Shown here: one piece after another, positions 27,791 to 37,353 of the stretch
How the letters are laid out: every line of letters starts with the position of its first letter
How positions within the stretch are numbered: position 1 is the first letter of the stretch
Assembly (NCBI GenBank): GCA_963837775.1
Contig: CAWIOX010000035.1
Span: forward strand, 1-64,000
Origin: CAWIOX01 sp963837775
Lineage (GTDB): Bacteria > Pseudomonadota > Gammaproteobacteria > Burkholderiales > Burkholderiaceae_D
Length of the DNA: 64,000 nucleotides
Direction: 5' to 3'
Made by a program: the position numbers and the translations under genes
The notes under the pieces: model-generated
Told to the model about the DNA's origin: nothing
What the model saw: the letters and a program-made list of their open reading frames with translations, nothing else
Database searches by the model: none

Positions 27791-28987
27791 ATGGTTCGCG
27801 CACGCATACGCAAATGGGTAACTTTCAGCATGCTGGCAGTACTGGCCGGCTTGGTCGAAGCCGCTGACGCGGAAGGACTCCGCTTTACTTGCACGCCGGG
27901 CCAACTCACGCAACTTGAATCCGGCATGGCTGCGTACCTGAACCAGCTCGACATCGCGCCAGCCCATGTCGCGGTGCAAGTGGCGCGCGCGAACGGCACC
28001 GCAACTTACACGCTGACCACGCCAGCCGATGACGTCACCACTCTCGATTTCTCTGACCGGCCGGAATTCCGGCTGCACGATGCGGTGATTGAACTGCCGC
28101 TGGAAAATGGCAAGAAACGTCAAGTACGAACTGCTTCGCACAAGGAAATCGTGCTGGCACTGCTGCAGCATGGCCGCCTGACCGAGTTCAGGGGCGCAGC
28201 CTGCGACATCAACGCGCTGAAAGAGCACGTCGGCATCCGGCAGAACATCGCGGCCTGGGCCGAAGTGCTCCACTTCGTCTGGCCGGATGGCGGCCCGGCA
28301 CAGTGGAATGAAAGATACTGGAAGCGCGGCACACCGCAGCCTGGATATCCGCTGCACGTCGCGCTGAACGACATGTTCCTGAACCAGAATAAATACAAAA
28401 TCGGCTGCTACACTGCCACCAAAATGGTCGTGGTTCAGGGTCTGCTCGATTACTACCACCGTGTCAGGAAAGATCCTGCAAAACTGAAGCTGCTCGAACA
28501 GCGCCTGTCTGCCGACGGCCAACCCCTGTTGGACGTGGAGCCGGGGCGCGTCTGGGATTTCGAAGCCGGATTCGATCAGAAGGAATTCGACCGGCCGGGC
28601 AAGGTGTTGAGCGCGCAGTACGGCATTGCCCCGAAAAATTTCGTTCCCGGCGATTGGGCCTACCTGCTCAACACCGACCAGCAGACGTATCAAAAGACCG
28701 GCTATGAAGGCTCCAACGCCATCTACCTCGGGCGGGGCAAGTTCGACGACTACTATAACGACCACAACCACGCCTACTCCTACCGGCAGAAGCTGCATGA
28801 GGTTTATCAGTGGCGCCATCATGTCTTCAGCCGGCGCCGCGATGCGGACAAGGTGAAGCCGCTGACGGCGCGGGATATCGAGCGCCTCGGGCGCACGCCG
28901 GCCGAAGGCGGGATTGTGCTGAGCCTGCGCATTGCGCCGTATTTGTTCGGCTATCCGGCGTTGCCGGCCGGCATCATCAGCGATTAG
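27791..28987 (+). CDS. Secreted protein with Tgl-like transglutaminase domain (candidate)
   Basis: A 398-residue protein with a clear signal peptide when started at 27791 (MVRARIRKWVTFSMLAVLAG, cleavage after ADA). The frame is open further upstream, but no export signal would then be N-terminal. Residues about 190-370 resemble Bacillus spore-coat protein-glutamine gamma-glutamyltransferase Tgl: KIGCYTATKMVVVQGLLDYY matches the segment around Tgl Cys116 (ECATAIVIIYYLALID), and FVPGDWAYLLNTD, then YEGSNAIYLGRGKFDDYY matches GDCLYFKNP...GENVILLGEDKYF with the catalytic Glu. By that reading it would cross-link proteins through Gln-Lys bonds in the periplasm or outside. This is my alignment by eye; biochemical function is inferred. 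It stands alone. Confidence 0.55.
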   Translation: MVRARIRKWVTFSMLAVLAGLVEAADAEGLRFTCTPGQLTQLESGMAAYLNQLDIAPAHVAVQVARANGTATYTLTTPADDVTTLDFSDRPEFRLHDAVIELPLENGKKRQVRTASHKEIVLALLQHGRLTEFRGAACDINALKEHVGIRQNIAAWAEVLHFVWPDGGPAQWNERYWKRGTPQPGYPLHVALNDMFLNQNKYKIGCYTATKMVVVQGLLDYYHRVRKDPAKLKLLEQRLSADGQPLLDVEPGRVWDFEAGFDQKEFDRPGKVLSAQYGIAPKNFVPGDWAYLLNTDQQTYQKTGYEGSNAIYLGRGKFDDYYNDHNHAYSYRQKLHEVYQWRHHVFSRRRDADKVKPLTARDIERLGRTPAEGGIVLSLRIAPYLFGYPALPAGIISD

Positions 28988-29051
28988 CAGCTAGTCAGCC
29001 TGAATTGGCGGGAATGCCTATTCCCTGTATGGCTCTGCCGATCCCGGTGCA

Positions 29052-30509
29052 TCAGATCACGTAGAGATCGACATATTCATGCACCGGCATCGCTTCCAGC
29101 GCAGCCTGGTCGAGCGAGATGTCGAGGATGGTTTGTTGCTGCTTGGCCGGGAACTGGCGCGCCAGGTTGGTCTTGAACTTGGCTTCCAGCAGCGGGATGC
29201 CATCGGTGCGGCGGCGTGCATGGCCGATCGGGTATTCGACGACGACTTCATCGAACTTGCTGCCGTCATTGAATTCGACGGTCAGCGCATTCGCAATCGA
29301 ACGCTTCGCAGGATCGTGGTAATCGGCGGTGAATGCCGGATCTTCGACGCAGACGATCTTGGCGCGCAAGGCGTCGATGCGCGGATCGGCGGCGACCTTG
29401 TCTTCGTAATCGGCAGCCGTCAGGCGGCCGAAGATCAGCGGCATCGCCACCATGTACTGGATGCAGTGGTCGCGATCGGCCGGGTTGTCGAGCGGGCCCT
29501 GCTTGTCGATGATGCGGATGCAGGCTTGGTGGGTGCGGATCGTGACCTGCTGGATATCCTCAAGCGATTTGCCGGCGGCCTGCAATTGCGCGTGCAATGT
29601 GATGCCGGCTTCGACCGCAGTCTGCGCGTGGAACTCGGCCGGGAACGAAATCTTGAACAGCACGTTTTCCATCACGTAGGAACCGTAGGGGCGCTGGAAC
29701 TTGAACTTGTTGCCGCCAAACAGCACATCGTAGAAACCCCAGGTCTTGGCCGACAGCACCGATGGGTAACCCATTTCGCCGGTTTTCGCCATCAGGGCCA
29801 GACGCACCGCACGCGAAGTCGCGTCGCCGGCAGCCCACGACTTGCGCGAACCGGTGTTCGGCGAGTGACGATAAGTGCGCAGCGACTGGCCATCGACCCA
29901 GGCCAGCGATACCGCATTCAGGATTTCGTCACGCGACAGGCCCATCATTTCAGCCACCACCGCGGTCGACGCGACCTTGACCAGCACCACGTGATCCAGA
30001 CCGACCTTGTTGAACGAGTTTTCCAGCGCGATGCAGCCCTGGATTTCGTGCGCCTTGATCATGCCGGTCAATACCGATTTCATCGTCAGCGGTTTCTTGC
30101 CGGCGGCGACCGCGGTGCGCGACAGCCAGTCGGCAGTCGCCAGAATGCCGCCCAGGTTGTCCGACGGGTGGCCCCATTCGGCCGCCAGCCAGGTGTCGTT
30201 GAAGTCGAGCCAGCGTATCATCGCGCCGATATTGAACGCGGCTTGCACCGGATCGAGCTGGAATTGGGTGCCGGGCACTTTGGCGCCGTTCGGCACCACC
30301 GTGCCCGGCACGATCGGCCCCAGCAGTTTCTTGCAGGCTGGATATTCCAACGCTTCCAGCCCGCAGCCGAGCGTGTCGATCAGGCAGTTGCGCGCGGTGG
30401 TATAGGCAACGCCGGAATCGATCGTGTAATGCATCACGTAATCGACGATATCGATGATTTCCTGATCAAACCCGGTGCGCACGTTCGACATATGGGCGGA
30501 CATGTTCAT
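29052..30509 (-). CDS. prpD: 2-methylcitrate dehydratase PrpD
   Basis: A 485-residue MmgE/PrpD-family enzyme (MNMSAHMSNVRTGFDQEIID) that dehydrates (2S,3S)-2-methylcitrate to 2-methyl-cis-aconitate in the methylcitrate cycle. Typical segments are CLIDTLGCGLEALEYPACKK, IRWLDFNDTWLAAEWGHPSD, NTGSRKSWAAGDATSRAVRL and HARRRTDGIPLLEAKFKTNL. It needs no Fe-S cluster, in contrast to AcnD, which is also present here: two independent dehydratase routes. The gene is separated from the rest of the prp cluster by the MliC-like gene and by prpE; it begins 17 nt after that small gene. Confidence 0.95.
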   Translation of the reverse strand: MNMSAHMSNVRTGFDQEIIDIVDYVMHYTIDSGVAYTTARNCLIDTLGCGLEALEYPACKKLLGPIVPGTVVPNGAKVPGTQFQLDPVQAAFNIGAMIRWLDFNDTWLAAEWGHPSDNLGGILATADWLSRTAVAAGKKPLTMKSVLTGMIKAHEIQGCIALENSFNKVGLDHVVLVKVASTAVVAEMMGLSRDEILNAVSLAWVDGQSLRTYRHSPNTGSRKSWAAGDATSRAVRLALMAKTGEMGYPSVLSAKTWGFYDVLFGGNKFKFQRPYGSYVMENVLFKISFPAEFHAQTAVEAGITLHAQLQAAGKSLEDIQQVTIRTHQACIRIIDKQGPLDNPADRDHCIQYMVAMPLIFGRLTAADYEDKVAADPRIDALRAKIVCVEDPAFTADYHDPAKRSIANALTVEFNDGSKFDEVVVEYPIGHARRRTDGIPLLEAKFKTNLARQFPAKQQQTILDISLDQAALEAMPVHEYVDLYVI

Positions 30510-30526
30510 TCCTGCTCATGAAAAAT

Positions 30527-30928
30527 TTATCGGATCCTGCATTCATTGGCGAGCTGCTGGCCTGCCCTGGTATTCAACAACATGGATTTGGCCGGAATCT
30601 GGATCCAGACGTTGCCGCTGGCTGCATCCTCGTAGCGCAGCGCGCCGGTCGAGGTGCCAACCGCCATCATCGGATACGAGCGCCCTTTCCAGTCCAGCTT
30701 GATCGCATCCGGACGTTGCGGATCGGCGCTGACCTCGACCCGGTTGCCCTGCTCGCAGTGAAACTTGCCTGCCATCAAAGCCGCCCTGCGCTGCGCCTGC
30801 TGCACCACCGGCGCACTGGCAGGTGCAACTGCCGGCGCCTGTGCGGTTTCCGACACCGGCACTTTCGATGCGCAAGCAGCCAGCAGAGTCGTCAATACCA
30901 GGGTCGATGTCAGTTTCAGGGCAATCAT
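30527..30928 (-). CDS. MliC-like lipoprotein (putative C-type lysozyme inhibitor)
   Basis: A 133-residue lipoprotein from the ATG near 30928 (MIALKLTSTLVLTTLLAACA, lipobox LAAC, Cys19). The mature part has a low-complexity Ala/Pro/Val linker and then a compact domain: KFHCEQGNRVEVS, YPMMAVGTSTGALRYED and VWIQIPAKSMLLNT. The Cys pair and the SxxGARY-like motif with a following W fit the MliC/PliC fold that inhibits C-type lysozyme at the cell envelope. The match is moderate; a longer GTG-started frame upstream (31027) is only the read-through of a decayed prpC end. The gene lies between prpE and prpD, so it may be transcribed with prpD. Confidence 0.7.
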   Translation of the reverse strand: MIALKLTSTLVLTTLLAACASKVPVSETAQAPAVAPASAPVVQQAQRRAALMAGKFHCEQGNRVEVSADPQRPDAIKLDWKGRSYPMMAVGTSTGALRYEDAASGNVWIQIPAKSMLLNTRAGQQLANECRIR

Positions 30929-30944
30929 GTATTTCTCCGTTAAA

Positions 30945-31085
30945 TTAATAATGCGCGCTGGTCGAATGACCAGCGTTCGCCGATTGGCACGAATTCTAAA
31001 TCGTCCGGGCCGACATCGTTGGCGCACGGGCGAATAATTTTTGTTGCCGCTGCGCTGTTCGATGACGCGCGCGGCCAGGATACAT
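30945..31085 (-). pseudogene. Decayed 3' end of a second prpC (2-methylcitrate synthase)
   Basis: Minus-strand translation of about 31082-31045 reads AARVIEQRSGNKN, and in the next frame RPCANDVGPDDLEFVPIGER. The intact PrpC in this window ends AAHIIEQRIDNKIIRPSANY and VGPDDLQFVPIKDRK. The remnant therefore matches the last about 33 residues of PrpC, with one frameshift in between. The DNA also matches directly (for example GCGCTGTTCGATGA in both). Upstream of about 31085 the similarity stops. It is too short and broken to be functional. Confidence 0.8.
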
Positions 31086-31210
31086 GCCCGTTCCCTAGCG
31101 ATAGATGCGGCTAACGGTGGAAAATTCCCCTGCTTCGCGCACTAATTTGCAAGCGGGCATGAATCGACCGCTGCACGCTGTCCACGAACCCGCTCAACGC
31201 CCCAAATTTT

Positions 31211-31288
31211 TCAAAAAAACAGGGGGTATCACCATTTTCATATGATTACCCGCACGGATTCATTGGCGTTGTAAATATACCCCCATCC
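31211..31288 (-). repeat. Dispersed intergenic repeat, copy 4
   Basis: Read on the minus strand: GGGGGTATATTTACAACG, then the core CCAATGAATCCGTGCGGG, ATATGAAAATGGTG and ATACCCCC. It is nearly identical to copy 3 and lies between the prpC remnant and the prpE terminator. Confidence 0.75.
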
Positions 31289-31333
31289 TGTATCTGGATA
31301 CGCCAAATACCCGTTTAAAACCGGAAACGGCAT

Positions 31334-31365
31334 AAAAAAAGCAGGGGCTTGCGGCCCCTGCTTTT
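31334..31365 (-). terminator. Intrinsic terminator of prpE
   Basis: GCAGGGGC-TTGCG-GCCCCTGC with an A7 run on the left (the U-tract for the minus strand) and T4 on the right. It lies 25 nt after the prpE stop and may work in both directions. Confidence 0.88.
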
Positions 31366-31389
31366 CATTTCCGACTCTGCCTGATGCAA

Positions 31390-33285
31390 TCAGGCGGTAG
31401 CGGCCAGCGCGCCCTTGATCTGCTGCAGCGAGCTTGGATCTTCGATGGTGGTCAGATCGCCCGGATCGCGGCCTTCGCAGATGGCCTGGATCGAGCGCCG
31501 CAGCAGTTTTCCGGAACGGGTTTTCGGCAAGCCGTTGATGAATATCACGCGCGCCGGACGCGCGACCGCGCCCAGTTGCTTGTCGACCACGCCCATGATC
31601 TCCTTTTCCAGCGATTGCCGGGTTTCCGGCGAGTTCACCACTTCCGGGTGCTTCAGCACCACGAAGGCCACCGCGACCTGGCCCTTGAGCTTGTCTTCGA
31701 CCCCGACCACCGCGACTTCGGCGACGTTCGGATGGCTGGAGATGCTCTCTTCGATTTCACGGGTGCCGAGGCGGTGGCCGGCGACGTTGATCACGTCATC
31801 GGTGCGGCCCAGAATGAAATAGTAGCCGTCCGCATCACGCACGCCCCAGTCGAAGGTCGAATAGACCTGCTTGCCGTTGATCTTGGTCCAGTAGGTGCTG
31901 AGGAAGCGCGCATCGTCGCCGTACACGGTCTGCATGCAGCCCGGCGGCAACGGCCCTTCGATCACGACCACGCCCTTCTCGTTGGCGCCGCAATCTTCGC
32001 CGGTGGACTCACTGAGGATCTTGACCTTGTAGCCGAATACCGGCACGCCGGGGCTGCCGAGCTTGGTCGGCTTGTCTTCGATGCCCTTGGCGATCGACAG
32101 GATCGGCCAGCCGGTTTCGGTCTGCCAGTAGTTGTCGATGATCGGTACGCCCAGTTCGCTGGAAATCCAGGTCGAGGTGGTTTCGTCCAGCGGTTCGCCG
32201 GCCAGATACAGCGCCTGCAGCGACGACAGGTCGTACTTCTTCATGAATTCCGGCGGCTGCTTGCGCAGCACCCGCACCGCAGTCGGCGCCGAGAACATGC
32301 GCGTGACCTTGTATTTCTCGACGATGCTCCACCAGATGCCGGCATCGGGCGAGGTCGGCAAGCCTTCATACATGATGGTGGCCATGCCGGCGATCAGCGG
32401 GCCGTAGACGATGTACGAGTGGCCGACCACCCAGCCGATGTCGGAGGTGGAGAAGTAGGCTTCGCCCGGCTTGCCGCAGAAGATGTGCTTCATCGACGAC
32501 GCCAGCGCGACCGCATAGCCGCCGACGTCGCGCTGCACGCCTTTCGGCTTGCCGGTGGTGCCGGAGGTGTACAGGATGTAGGACGGCTCGTTCGATTCCA
32601 GCCAGGTGACCGGCACCTGCGCGTCCATGTGCTGCGCGCGCAGCGCGGCGTAATCGACATCGCGCCCGGCGACCGGCACCATAGGCACCAGTCCGCGGTC
32701 GACTATCAGCACGCTGGCCGGCTTGAAGCTGGCCAGCTCGATCGCCGCGTCCAGCAGCGGCTTGTAAGGCACCGGCTTGCCGCCGCGCGAGCCGGCGTCG
32801 GCCGACACGATCAGTTTCGGCTGCGCATCGTCGATGCGCGTGGCCAGGCTGTGCGAAGCAAAGCCGCCGAACACCACCGAATGGATCGCGCCGATGCGGG
32901 CGCAGGCCAGCATCGCAAAAGCGGCTTCGGCGATCATCGGCATGTAGATCAGCACGCGGTCGCCCTGGCCCACGCCCTGCGCCTGCATGATGGCGGCCAT
33001 GCGGCTGACTTCGGCCTGCAATTCCTTGAACGAATAGACTTTCTCGTTGCCGGTCTCGGTCGAGATCGCGATCAGCGCGGCGCTGTCGCCCTGGGTGGCG
33101 ACCCAGCGATCGACCGCGTTGTGGCATAAATTGGTTTCGCCGCCGACAAACCATTTGGCAAACGGCGCGTTGGAATAGTCGAGCACTTGCGCATACGGCT
33201 TGTGCCAGTCGATCAATCCTGCTTCTTTTTCCCAGAAAGCTTGTGGATGGTCGATCGAATCTTTGTAGAAGTCTGCGAAATTCAT
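31390..33285 (-). CDS. prpE: Propionate--CoA ligase PrpE
   Basis: A 631-residue acyl-CoA synthetase (MNFADFYKDSIDHPQAFWEK) of the PrpE type that activates propionate to propionyl-CoA via an adenylate. Motifs: P-loop YTSGTTGKPKGVQR, the A5 core IDNYWQTETGWPI, the hinge and A10 region TRSGKLLRRSIQAI with the catalytic/acetylatable Lys in GKLLRR. The N-terminal FVGGETNLCHNAVDRW is typical of PrpE/Acs. Membership of the prp cluster supports propionate over acetate. A hairpin terminator separates it from prpF upstream, so it may have its own promoter. It is intact, unlike its neighbours prpF and acnD. Confidence 0.93.
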   Translation of the reverse strand: MNFADFYKDSIDHPQAFWEKEAGLIDWHKPYAQVLDYSNAPFAKWFVGGETNLCHNAVDRWVATQGDSAALIAISTETGNEKVYSFKELQAEVSRMAAIMQAQGVGQGDRVLIYMPMIAEAAFAMLACARIGAIHSVVFGGFASHSLATRIDDAQPKLIVSADAGSRGGKPVPYKPLLDAAIELASFKPASVLIVDRGLVPMVPVAGRDVDYAALRAQHMDAQVPVTWLESNEPSYILYTSGTTGKPKGVQRDVGGYAVALASSMKHIFCGKPGEAYFSTSDIGWVVGHSYIVYGPLIAGMATIMYEGLPTSPDAGIWWSIVEKYKVTRMFSAPTAVRVLRKQPPEFMKKYDLSSLQALYLAGEPLDETTSTWISSELGVPIIDNYWQTETGWPILSIAKGIEDKPTKLGSPGVPVFGYKVKILSESTGEDCGANEKGVVVIEGPLPPGCMQTVYGDDARFLSTYWTKINGKQVYSTFDWGVRDADGYYFILGRTDDVINVAGHRLGTREIEESISSHPNVAEVAVVGVEDKLKGQVAVAFVVLKHPEVVNSPETRQSLEKEIMGVVDKQLGAVARPARVIFINGLPKTRSGKLLRRSIQAICEGRDPGDLTTIEDPSSLQQIKGALAATA

Positions 33286-33342
33286 GTCTTCTCCGGTCTC
33301 TTAAAATGGAATTCTTGCAAAATGCTGGTTCATGCTGCGGGT

Positions 33343-33378
33343 AAAAAAACGCGGCACCCAGTGAAGTGGCCGCGTTTT
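33343..33378 (-). terminator. Intrinsic terminator after prpF
   Basis: AACGCGGC-(13 nt)-GCCGCGTT bounded by A7 on the left (U-tract on the minus strand) and T4 on the right. It lies between the prpF stop (33398) and the prpE start (33285), implying that most transcripts of prpB-prpC-acnD-prpF end here. Confidence 0.85.
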
Positions 33379-33397
33379 CATCACGGCATCTGCTTAC

Positions 33398-34621
33398 TCA
33401 GAACGCATCGCCGGGCACGCGTACCCATCCTTCCATCAGCACCCGGGCGCTGCGGCTCATGATGGCCTTGGTTACGCTCCATTCGCCGCCGGGCTGGCTC
33501 TGGCTGGCTTCCGCGCCCACCCGCAAGGTGCCCGATGGGTGGCCGAAGCGCACTGCCGCTTTTTGTGAATTACGCTCACCGCCGCCGGCGGCGAGGTTCA
33601 CCAGCGTGCCCGGTATCGCTGCGGCGGTGCCGATGGCAACGGCTGCGGTGCCCATCATCGCGTGATGCAGCTTGCCCATGGACATCGCGCGCACCAGCAG
33701 GTCGATGTCAGCGGCAGCGACGCTGTTTGCCGCTGGAAGAAACGTAATCGGCCGGCTTCGCGACAAAGGCGACCTTCGGGGTGTGCTGACGGGTAGCGGC
33801 TTCAGTCGATGTGCTTGATCAGGCCCATGCGCAGCTGCGCCATGGGCGCGAATGGTCTCGAATTTGGCCAAGGCCTCGGCATCGCCGTTGATCGCGTCCT
33901 GCAGCTCGGTGCCGGTGTAGCCGATCATCTTGCGCATTGACGAAGATGGTCGGGATGCCGGCATTGATCATCGTGACCTTCAGCGTGCCGATGCCGGGCA
34001 CCTCGAGATCGTCGACCAGGTTACCGGTCGGGAACATGGAACCGCCTGCGCCTTCTTCGTCGGCGGCCGGGTCCATGAATTCGAGCTGCACTTCCGCGGC
34101 AGGGAAAGTCACGCCGTCGAGCTCGAAGTCGCCGGTTTCCTGCACCTCGCCATTGGTGATCGGCACATGCGCGATGATGGTCTTGCCGATGTTGGCCTGC
34201 CAGATGCGCACGACTGCCACGCCGTTTTGCGCGCCGTTTCAAGTATGCGGCTGGCATCGACCAGCCCGCTGCTGATCGCGAATGAGCCCACCGCGGCGGA
34301 CAGGTTGCCGCAGTTGCCGCTCCAGTCGACAAAGGCCTTGTCGATCGACACCTGGCCGAACAGGTAGTCGACGTCGTGATCTGGGCGGCTAGCTTTGGAC
34401 AGGATGACCGTCTTGCTGGTGCTGGAAGTCGCGCCGCCCATGCCGTCAATCTGCTTGCCGTAAGGGTCCGGGCTGCCGATCACGCGCAGCAGCAGCGCAT
34501 CGCGTGCCGCGCCGGGCACTTGCGCGGCCTCCGGTAAGTCCTGCAGGCGAAAGAACACGCCTTTGCTGGTGCCGCCACGCATATAGGTGGCGGGAATCTT
34601 GATTTGAGGTACGTGGGTCAT
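33398..34621 (-). CDS. prpF: 2-methylaconitate cis-trans isomerase PrpF (several frameshifts)
   Basis: PrpF isomerises the product of AcnD so that the AcnD route can replace PrpD. The start at 34621 reads MTHVPQIKIPATYMRGGTSK, followed by IDGMGGATSSTSKTVILS and DWSGNCGNLSAAVGSFAISS (catalytic Cys). Later pieces are in other frames: VRIWQANIGKTIIAHVPITN, LEVPGIGTLKVTMINAGIPT, then IDLLVRAMSMGKLHHAMMGT and the end LMEGWVRVPGDAF. I count at least four indels, clustered around 34215, 33945 and 33720-33830. This gene is more damaged than the others in the window, so real decay is possible here; the rest of the operon argues for dense sequence errors. Confidence 0.82.
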
Positions 34622-34758
34622 GGAGATGTTCTCCTGCAAGGTGGTGCTGTAGAACACTCACCGTCCACCTTCAAGCAAGAGACTGGTGCAAGTGGATGGG
34701 TTCTGGTTGCTGCCGTGACGCACCCTACCCATAGCCCTCCTCTTGAAGATCGATTATA

Positions 34759-37353
34759 TTAAGCAGCCTTCGAAGATTCGAGGAAGTCCTGCGCGAAACG
34801 TTGCAGCACGCCGCCTGCTTCGTAGATCGACACTTCTTCCGCGGTATCGAGACGGCAGATCACCGGCACTTCGACACGCTCGCCGTTCTTGCGGTTGATG
34901 ATCAGCGTCAGCGTCGCGCGTGGCGTGCGTTCGCCGATCACGTCGAAGGTCTCGCTGCCGTCGATCGCCAGTGTCAGGCGGTTTTCGCCCGGCATGAACT
35001 CGAGTGGCAGCACGCCCATGCCGACCAGGTTGGTGCGGTGGATGCGCTCGAAGCCTTCGGCCGCGATCGCTTCCACGCCGGCCAGACGCACGCCTTTGGC
35101 AGCCCAGTCACGCGAGGAGCCCTGGCCGTAATCGGCACCGGCGATGATGATCAAAGGCTGCTTGCGCGCCATATAGGTTTCGATCGCTTCCCACATGCGG
35201 CTGACCTTGCCTTCCGGCTCGATGCGGGTCAGCGAGCCGGCCTGCACCTTGCCATCCTTCAGCACCATCTCGTTCTTCAGGGTCGGGTTGGCGAAGGTGG
35301 CGCGCTGCGCGGTCAGGTGATCGCCACGGTGGGTTGCGTAAGAGTTGAAGTCCTCCTCCGGCAAGCCCATTTTCGCCAGGTATGCACCGGCTGCGCTGTC
35401 GAGCATGATCGCGTTCGACGGCGACAAATGATCGGTGGTGATGTTGTCACCCAGCACCGCCAATGGGCGCATGCCTGTCATGCTGCGGGCACCGGCCAGC
35501 GCGCCTTCCCAGTAAGGCGGACGGCGGATGTAGGTGGTCTGCGGACGCCAGTCGTACAGCGGGCTGACCTGCTCGCCGTTGTCTGCCTGCACGGCGAACA
35601 TCGGGGTGTACACCTTGCGGAACTGCTCAGGCTTGACGCTGGAGGCGACGATGGCGTCGATCTCTTCGTCAGATCGGCCAGATGTCCGCCAGCCGTACCG
35701 GCTTGCCATCGCTGCCGATACCGAGCACGTCCTTCTCGATATCGAAGCGGATGGTGCCGGCAATCGCGTAAGCGACCACCAGCGGTGGCGAGGCCAGGAA
35801 GGCTTGCTTGGCGTACGGGTGGATGCGGCCGTCGAAGTTACGGTTGCCGGACAGCACGGCGGTAGCGTACAGATCACGCTCGATCACTTCTTTCTGGATC
35901 ACCGGATCGAGCGCGCCGGACATGCCGTTGCAAGTGGTGCAGGCAAATGCGACGACACCAAAACCCAGCTTTTCCAGCTCCGGCAGCAGCTTGGCTTCCT
36001 GCAGGTAGAGTTCCACCGTTTTTGAGCCAGGCGCCAGCGAGCTCTTGACCCACGGCTTGCGGGTCAGGCCCAGCTTATTGGCGTTGCGGGCGATCAGGCC
36101 GGCGGCAATCATGTTGCGCGGGTTGTTGGTGTTGGTGCAGCTGGTGATGGCGGCGATGATCACCGCGCCGTCCGGCATCAGGCCAGGCTCATTCTCCACC
36201 TTGCCGCTGATGCCGCGCGCAGCCAGCTCGGAAGTCGGCACCCGCTTGTGCGGATTCGACGGTCCGGCAATATTGCGCACCACGGAAGACAGGTCGAACT
36301 TGAGCACGCGCTCGTACTCGGCGGTTTTCAGGCTGTCGGCCCACAGGCCGGTTTCCTTGGCATACAGCTCCACCAGCGCGACCTGCGCATCCTCACGTCC
36401 GGTCAGCTTCAGGTATTTGATGGTCTGCTCGTCGATGTAGAACATCGCGGCGGTGGCGCCGAATTCCGGCGCCATATTGGCGATGGTCGCGCGGTCGCCC
36501 AGCGTCAGCGCAGAGGCGCCTTCACCGTAGAATTCGAGGTAGGAGGACACCACTTTCTGCGCGCGCAGGAACTCGGTCAGCGCCAGCACGGTGTCGGTGG
36601 CGGTGATGCCCGGCTGCGGCTGCCGGCCAGCTCCACGCCGATGATGTCCGGCAGGCGCATCCAGGAGGCGCGGCCCAGCATCACGCTTTCGGCTTCCAGG
36701 CCACCCACGCCGATGGCGATCACGCCCAGCGCGTCGACCATCGGGGTGTGGCTGTCGGTGCCGACCAGGGTATCCGGGAAAGCGACGCCGTCTTTTACCT
36801 GCACCACCGGGCTCATGCGCTCGAGGTTGATCTGATGCAAGATGCCGTTGCCCGGCGGGATCACGTCGACGTTCTTGAACGCCTTCTTGGTCCAGTTGAT
36901 GAAGTCGAAACGGTCTTCGTTACGACGATCTTCAATCACGCGGTTCTTGGTGAACGCATCCGGATCGAAACCGCCGCACTCAACGGCCAGCGAATGATCC
37001 ACCACCAGCTGGGTCGGCACCACCGGATTGACCAAGGCAGGGTCGCCGCCCTGGGCGGCAATCGCGTCACGCAGGCCGGCCAGATCGACCAGTGCAGTCT
37101 GGCCCAGGATGTCATGACACACCACGCGGGCCGGGAACCATGGGAAATCCAGGTCGCGCTTGCGCTCGATGAACTGCTTCAGCGAATCGGTCAGGGTCGC
37201 CGGGTCGCAGCGGCGCACCAGGTTCTCAGCCAGTACGCGCGAGGTGTACGGCAGCTTGTCATAGGCGCCGGGCTGGATCGCGTCGACCGCAGCACGCGTG
37301 TCGAAGAAATCCAGCTTGGTGCCCGGCAGGGGTTTGCGGTTTGCGGTATTCAT
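34759..37353 (-). CDS. acnD: Fe/S-dependent 2-methylcitrate dehydratase AcnD (two frameshifts)
   Basis: An aconitase-family enzyme that dehydrates 2-methylcitrate to a 2-methylaconitate isomer, working with PrpF. Start MNTANRKPLPGTKLDFFDTR at 37353, overlapping the prpC stop by ATGA. Motifs: VGTDSHTPMVDALGVIAIGV, the cluster-ligand region AAITSCTNTNNP and FACTTCNGMSG (three Cys), and GADYGQGSSRDWAAKGV in the swivel domain. A missing base near 36628 (ELAGS/PQPGIT) and an extra base near 35671 (ADIWPI/SDEEID) break the frame. Correcting both leaves exactly 864 residues, close to characterised AcnD proteins. The opposite-sign indels restoring full length favour sequence errors. Confidence 0.9.

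Noticed and set aside
29079..30521. A 480-codon open frame on the plus strand
   Set aside because: Antisense of prpD with shadow composition.
31384..33129. A 581-codon open frame on the plus strand
   Set aside because: It is the antisense of prpE; the composition is arginine/histidine/aspartate-rich and the sense gene is certain.
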